A stretch of 8,723 bases of DNA from assembly GCA_046154545.1 (NCBI GenBank), contig JBJXGC010000146.1, positions 1-8,723 on the forward strand. The letters run 5' to 3'. This document shows, piece after piece, positions 6,075-8,723 of the stretch (the first letter of the stretch is position 1; each line of letters opens with the position of its first letter). A program made the position numbers and the translations under genes. The notes beneath the pieces are model-generated. The model saw only the letters and a list, made by a program, of their open reading frames with translations, did no database searches and was not told the origin of the DNA. Source of the DNA: JBJXGC01 sp046154545. Its GTDB lineage: Bacteria; Chloroflexota; Dehalococcoidia; Tepidiformales; Tepidiformaceae.

Positions 6075-6083
6075 GAGTGCTAA
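6057..6083. promoter_or_regulatory. Perfect CIRCE element (HrcA operator)
   Basis: TTAGCACTC (6057-6065), nine bases, then GAGTGCTAA (6075-6083) is an exact match to the published CIRCE consensus TTAGCACTC-N9-GAGTGCTAA. The symmetry extends one more base on each side (T at 6056, A at 6084). HrcA binds this element as a dimer and represses class I heat-shock genes until heat or unfolded protein titrates GroEL away from HrcA. The only gene positioned to be controlled is fmdB, whose start is 47 bases away on the minus strand, with dtd and proS behind it. The plus-strand side has no gene. hrcA itself is not in the window. Confidence 0.93.
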
Positions 6084-6097
6084 ACGACAGGGGCCTC

Positions 6098-6805
6098 TCA
6101 GGCCACCTCGTCCAGCAGGCGGACGAGGTGGCCGGTGGCGTCAGCGCGCTCCCGAGCGGCCGGGGTAATCAACTTGCCCGCGACGGCGGGGCGGGTCGCG
6201 GCTCCGCCGCGGGCGAGGAGGCCCGCGCGCTCGATGGCACGCTCGACATCGATGAGGTCGATTGTCCGCGACACCTCGACCGCGAGGAAGACCTGCAATG
6301 GAGGAGACATTGTGCGGTCGATGCCAGAGACGACAAGATCGACAGCCCGGAGGCGGAGCAGCTCCGGGCGCGTAAACCCGTTCGCGTCCTCGATCTCCTC
6401 GATTCCGGGGACGTCGTCGATCTGGACAACCCGAGGCCGGCGCAACCAATGTCCGAAGAGGGACGGGGCCTTCCGTTCGAAGAGCAACTCGTACATGGGA
6501 CCGACGTACTCGTCCGTGCGCCGGCCCTGTTCCATGACGGCCTCGGTAAGCGCAGTGACCTGGACCGTGAGTGCCCGGAGCTCGACACCGATCGTGCGGA
6601 CTTCCGCGGAGAGGGCCGTCACTTCGTCGATGAGCCTGTCGATCCGGGCATCGAGGCGCGTGATGTCTACCCGGAGAGCACGTACCTCGGCCGGGAGCCG
6701 GGCGAACTCCTCGTCGAGGATGCGGTCCCGCAACTGCGCGCGCATCTCGGGATGCGCGTCCAGGTAACGAATGAGCCCGTCGAAATCCTCGCCCTCGAAG
6801 GCCAT
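6098..6805 (-). CDS. Coiled-coil protein with a possible PD-(D/E)XK-like C-terminal domain
   Basis: A 235-residue soluble protein of unknown function. After a helical N-terminus (1-40), residues about 45-92 form a clear heptad coiled coil: hydrophobic a/d positions Val62, Leu65, Val69, Ile72, Leu76, Leu79, Val83, Leu86 and Val90 follow an unbroken 3-4 spacing, so it should oligomerise. The C-terminal part (about 100-235) has YELLFERKA (Glu110 region), AVDLVVSG (Asp156) and FLAVEVSRTID (Glu177-x-Ser179), then an alpha-helix and RPAVAGKLIT. This Asp...Glu-x-x strand layout is reminiscent of PD-(D/E)XK nuclease-fold proteins, with Ser where the catalytic Lys would be, so activity is doubtful. 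The ATG at 6805 has no good Shine-Dalgarno, but TAAGAT lies 6 bases upstream, suggesting a leaderless mRNA. Similar coiled-coil/nuclease-like hypotheticals occur in Chloroflexota, by recollection only. Confidence 0.8.
   Translation of the reverse strand: MAFEGEDFDGLIRYLDAHPEMRAQLRDRILDEEFARLPAEVRALRVDITRLDARIDRLIDEVTALSAEVRTIGVELRALTVQVTALTEAVMEQGRRTDEYVGPMYELLFERKAPSLFGHWLRRPRVVQIDDVPGIEEIEDANGFTRPELLRLRAVDLVVSGIDRTMSPPLQVFLAVEVSRTIDLIDVERAIERAGLLARGGAATRPAVAGKLITPAARERADATGHLVRLLDEVA
6101..6133. terminator. Perfect 13-bp hairpin at the 3' end of the coiled-coil gene
   Basis: Arms 6101-6113 (GGCCACCTCGTCC) and 6121-6133 pair perfectly around a 7-base loop. On the minus strand the hairpin is made of the last 11 sense codons and is followed directly by the TGA. 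It sits between the coiled-coil gene and the CIRCE promoter, so it could stop read-through into the heat-shock cluster. The downstream tract is only weakly T-rich. Confidence 0.5.
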
Positions 6806-6811
6806 AGGCGG

Positions 6812-6817
6812 ATCTTA
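6812..6817 (-). promoter_or_regulatory. Candidate -10 hexamer (TAAGAT) for the coiled-coil gene
   Basis: On the minus strand TAAGAT is followed by 6 bases and the ATG at 6805, matching the TANNNT-plus-start spacing reported for leaderless genes in some bacteria. No -35 consensus is visible. The LLM oxidoreductase gene upstream ends 45 bases earlier, so cotranscription is an alternative. Confidence 0.4.
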
Positions 6818-6850
6818 CCTGATCCCTTGTGGGGTCGTCGCCCGGGCGTG

Positions 6851-7690
6851 TTACCGGTGGGCGGCGGCGGCCTTGCCGTACGCCTCGATGACGGGAAGGA
6901 CCTTGTCCGCCGGGGCGGAATCGAGGCCCCAGACGATGCGGTCGATGCCGATCTCGGCGGCGCGGCCGATGCTTGCGGCGTCGAGGGGCGCGCCAAAGAC
7001 GGACACTTCCGGCTTCGGGCGCCCGGCCTTCGCCGCCATCTCGGTGAGTTCAGCGATGCGTGGCTTGAGGCCGTCGAACCCGGCGAAGGCGATTGGCATC
7101 CAGCCATCGGCGTAGTCGATCACGCGCTTCAGGGTGTGGGCGCCCGCTCCCCCGACCACGATCGGTGGATGCGGTTTCTGGACGGGCTTGGGCCAGGACC
7201 AGGTGGGCCCGAAATCGACGGTCTCACCGTGGTATTCGGCTTCGTCCTTGGTCCAGAGCTGTTTCATGGCGAGGATGCGCTCGCGCATGACCTTGAAGCG
7301 GTGGTCGAAGTCGGTGCCGTGGTTGCGGGTCTCCGGTTCGTTCCAGCCAGCGCCGATGCCGAGGATGACGCGGCCGTTGGAGATGAGGTCGAGGGTCGCG
7401 ACCTCCTTCGCGAGGGTGATGGGGTCACGCTGGGGGATGAGAGCTATGCCGGTCGCGAGTTTGATCGTCGTTGTAACCGAGGCGGCGGCGCCGAGTGCGA
7501 CAAAGGGGTCGAGCGTGCTGCGGTAGTGCTCGGGGACGGTGCCATCACCCATGGGGAAGCGGGTCTGGGTGGGGATGTGGGTGTGTTCGGGGAACCAGAG
7601 GGACTCGAGCCCGGCGGCTTCAGCCGCACGGGCGACTTCGGCGGGGCCGATGCTGTAGTGGGTGGGGAAGATGGTGACGCCGAATTTCAC
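6851..7690 (-). CDS. LLM-class F420-dependent oxidoreductase (TIGR03619/Rv2161c-like)
   Basis: A 279-residue luciferase-like TIM-barrel protein. The N-terminus (M)KFGVTIFPTHYSIGPAEVA and the following LWFPEHTHIP are typical of the F420 subgroup often called Rv2161c-like. Further hallmarks are TGIALIPQRDP, the NGRVILGIGAGWN turn (GIGAGWN at 111-117), NHGTDF, WPKPVQKPHPPIVVGG and the C-terminal ADGWMPI region. Members bind reduced F420 (a few use flavin) and act on varied organic substrates; the substrate here cannot be read from sequence. I chose the GTG at 7690 because AGGAG (7699-7703) sits 8 bases upstream and the protein then starts at the family N-terminus; the frame is open upstream to 7870, which would overlap the divergent gene. 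It implies an F420-producing host. It diverges from a small membrane protein with 105 bp between starts. Confidence 0.93.
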   Translation of the reverse strand: MKFGVTIFPTHYSIGPAEVARAAEAAGLESLWFPEHTHIPTQTRFPMGDGTVPEHYRSTLDPFVALGAAASVTTTIKLATGIALIPQRDPITLAKEVATLDLISNGRVILGIGAGWNEPETRNHGTDFDHRFKVMRERILAMKQLWTKDEAEYHGETVDFGPTWSWPKPVQKPHPPIVVGGAGAHTLKRVIDYADGWMPIAFAGFDGLKPRIAELTEMAAKAGRPKPEVSVFGAPLDAASIGRAAEIGIDRIVWGLDSAPADKVLPVIEAYGKAAAAHR

Positions 7691-7712
7691 TTGGGTTACT
7701 CCTGATGCGGTG

Positions 7713-7742
7713 AGCATAGGGCGGCCGGAGTAGCGAGTCCAA
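7713..7742 (-). promoter_or_regulatory. Candidate promoter for the LLM oxidoreductase
   Basis: On the minus strand a weak -35 TTGGAC (7737-7742), an 18-base spacer and TATGCT (7713-7718, four of six) precede the AGGAG ribosome site and GTG start. Spacing is right, the -35 match is poor. Confidence 0.35.
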
Positions 7743-7782
7743 ATGCAGAAGAGGGTTCGGGGCCCGGAGGCGCTGGCTGGAC

Positions 7783-7788
7783 GATACT
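7783..7788 (+). promoter_or_regulatory. Candidate -10 hexamer (GATACT) for the small membrane protein
   Basis: GATACT (four of six to TATAAT) ends 7 bases before the ATG at 7796, and there is no Shine-Dalgarno, so a leaderless transcript is plausible. No -35 consensus is evident. Confidence 0.35.
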
Positions 7789-7795
7789 GGCGGCA

Positions 7796-8023
7796 ATGGA
7801 TGCCCTCACGGTTTATGGCGTCTTCGCGGTGGCGTCGATGCTGGTGCTCTACGCGTTGGAGCCGCGACATGCGGGGTTCGTCCTCGGTTTTGCCGGGGCG
7901 TGTGCGGCGTCGTCCGTGTACGGGTTCTTGCAGGGCGCCTGGCCGTTCGGCGTGGTGGAAGCGATCTGGACGGTCGTGGCGCTGGTGCGGTGGCGGTCGA
8001 GGCTGGCGGCACCGGGCGCTTAG
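7796..8023 (+). CDS. Small three-helix membrane protein, conserved hypothetical type
   Basis: A 75-residue protein with about three hydrophobic segments: VYGVFAVASMLVLYAL, then GFVLGFAGACAASSVYGFL and FGVVEAIWTVVALVRW. The QGAWPFGVVEAIW stretch, with Trp and Glu in a predicted membrane helix, looks like a conserved family core, and I have the impression of small hypothetical proteins with this pattern, but I cannot name a function. A short Arg-rich C-terminus (RWRSRLAAPGA) probably lies in the cytoplasm. The ATG is the only plausible start; the frame has coding-like third-position GC. It diverges from the LLM oxidoreductase and ends (TAG) 79 bases before the convergent cyclase gene. The intervening 8024-8102 contains one perfect 10-base palindrome (8034-8043) and no other recognisable element. 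Confidence 0.7.
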   Translation: MDALTVYGVFAVASMLVLYALEPRHAGFVLGFAGACAASSVYGFLQGAWPFGVVEAIWTVVALVRWRSRLAAPGA

Positions 8024-8102
8024 CCCGTGGCGGGGCGATCGCCGCCCTTGCCGATGCGCGGCTCCGTGCCGGCCAGGAGGCGGCGGACGTTGGGATAGGC
8101 CG

Positions 8103-8723
8103 CTATCGTCGCTCTCCGACCACGCTATAGACAGGGACCGCGCGCGCGAACCCCTTCAGCTCCATCTCGCCCGCTAGCTCGGCCTCCACCTGGTCGTCGA
8201 CGAGCGCCTGGACGCGCTGCGAGACGAGCACCTGGCCCGGCTTCGCGGCGGCGCACAGGCGCGAAGCCAGGTTCACGACCGTCCCGATGGCGGTGTACTC
8301 GTAGCGGCCTTCGAAACCGATGCGACCGCAGGTGGCATAGCCGAACGCGACTGCGACGCCCATATCGAGCTCGTGGCCACGGCGCCGCCAGCTCGCTCCG
8401 AGTCCGCGCATCCGCTCCTGCATCGCCATCGCGAGGTGGACGGCGCGACCGGCCGGGTCCTCGCAGGGGAGCGGGTCGTTGAGGAGGATCAGGAGGCCGT
8501 CGCCGGTGAACTGGAGGATCGTGCCCTGGTGTTCGAAGACGAGCGGGCCGACGGACTGGTGGAGTTCGTTGAGGACGGTCATCACGTCCTCGGGCTCGCC
8601 GGTCTCGGAGAAGGGCGTCCAACCGCGCAGGTCGGTGAAGACGACGGCGACCTCGCGGCGATGGCTACGGAGGAGGTCTTCGCCGCCCTCCGAGAGCGCC
8701 TCGGCGAGCGACGGGGCGACGAA
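8103..8723 (-). CDS. Class III adenylate/guanylate cyclase, C-terminal part (partial)
   Basis: The frame is open from the right edge of the window to a TAG at 8105-8103, giving 206 residues; the true start lies outside. The visible part is a class III nucleotidyl cyclase catalytic domain. It contains REVAVVFTDLRGWTPFS with the first metal-binding Asp, FTGDGLLILLND with the second Asp, GRIGFEGRYEYTAIG and TVVNLASRLCAAAKPG with the transition-state Asn and Arg, and a C-terminal ELKGFARAVPVYSVVG strand pair. The enzyme should make cAMP (less likely cGMP) as a dimer. Where many cyclases have Asp in the IGD-VN segment, this one has Thr (AIGTVVN), a known variant in bacterial families with YTAIG, so nucleotide preference is uncertain. 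N-terminal sensory, HAMP or receiver domains are expected beyond the window. An internal ATG at 8585 is not the start, because it would drop the first metal Asp. Confidence 0.93.
   Translation of the reverse strand, partial: FVAPSLAEALSEGGEDLLRSHRREVAVVFTDLRGWTPFSETGEPEDVMTVLNELHQSVGPLVFEHQGTILQFTGDGLLILLNDPLPCEDPAGRAVHLAMAMQERMRGLGASWRRRGHELDMGVAVAFGYATCGRIGFEGRYEYTAIGTVVNLASRLCAAAKPGQVLVSQRVQALVDDQVEAELAGEMELKGFARAVPVYSVVGERR

Noticed and set aside
6011..7705. 564-codon open frame on the plus strand
   Set aside because: It is antisense to the coiled-coil gene and the LLM oxidoreductase, both with clear protein signal. It has no motif, and long antisense frames are expected at this GC content.
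712..8043. GCGATCGC palindromes (HIP1-like) at 712-719, 2507-2514 and 8035-8042
   Set aside because: Three copies is more than I would expect by chance, but far below cyanobacterial HIP1 density, and two lie in coding sequence with ordinary codons. Not enough to call a repeat family.
8020..8105. Shifted-frame extension of the cyclase C-terminus
   Set aside because: A one-base shift would add about 27 residues, but the in-frame protein already ends at a normal family position (VYSVVG), so no frameshift is needed.

Overview
This is a GC-rich, tightly packed bacterial window with no rRNA, tRNA, CRISPR array or recognisable insertion sequence. The gene set suggests a high-GC, coenzyme-F420-using, Gram-positive-type or Chloroflexota-like lineage. 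It contains an F420-type luciferase-like oxidoreductase, an Actinobacteria/Chloroflexota-style DesK/NarL two-component pair, an FmdB zinc ribbon and an HrcA/CIRCE heat-shock operator. Chloroflexota (Dehalococcoidia/Tepidiformia or Thermomicrobia-like) is my best guess. That is an inference from gene content, not a proven assignment.

Layout, left to right. The 5' end of an unidentified minus-strand gene (1-71) is followed by a spacer with a strong hairpin. Next comes a minus-strand six-helix membrane protein (303-1016), divergent from a two-component operon: a membrane histidine kinase (1191-2393) and a NarL/FixJ response regulator (2390-3088), which overlap by ATGA. The 174-bp divergent spacer holds palindromes that could be the regulator's operator. 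The regulator runs convergently into a small minus-strand HicB-like ORF without a HicA partner, which looks degraded at its 3' end.

A minus-strand cluster fmdB-dtd-proS (6009 down to 3432) follows, possibly running on into the HicB-like ORF. It begins with a perfect CIRCE element (TTAGCACTC-N9-GAGTGCTAA, 6057-6083), and a consensus -35 hexamer (TTGACA) sits inside the nine-base CIRCE spacer. This is the most notable signal in the window. CIRCE/HrcA classically controls groESL and hrcA-grpE-dnaK-dnaJ. Here it appears to control a zinc-ribbon protein, the D-aminoacyl-tRNA deacylase and prolyl-tRNA synthetase, so aminoacyl-tRNA quality control may be part of the heat-shock regulon.

Upstream of that cluster lie a minus-strand coiled-coil protein with a nuclease-like C-terminal domain (6098-6805), an F420-type LLM oxidoreductase (6851-7690), a divergent 75-residue membrane protein (7796-8023), and the C-terminal part of a class III nucleotide cyclase that runs off the right edge (8103-8723).

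Two patterns cut across the genes. First, those with GTG or TTG starts mostly carry Shine-Dalgarno sequences, while several ATG-start genes lack one and instead have a -10-like hexamer 6-10 bases upstream, consistent with leaderless transcripts. Second, strong perfect hairpins lie inside or across the 3' ends of reading frames and may act as terminators.
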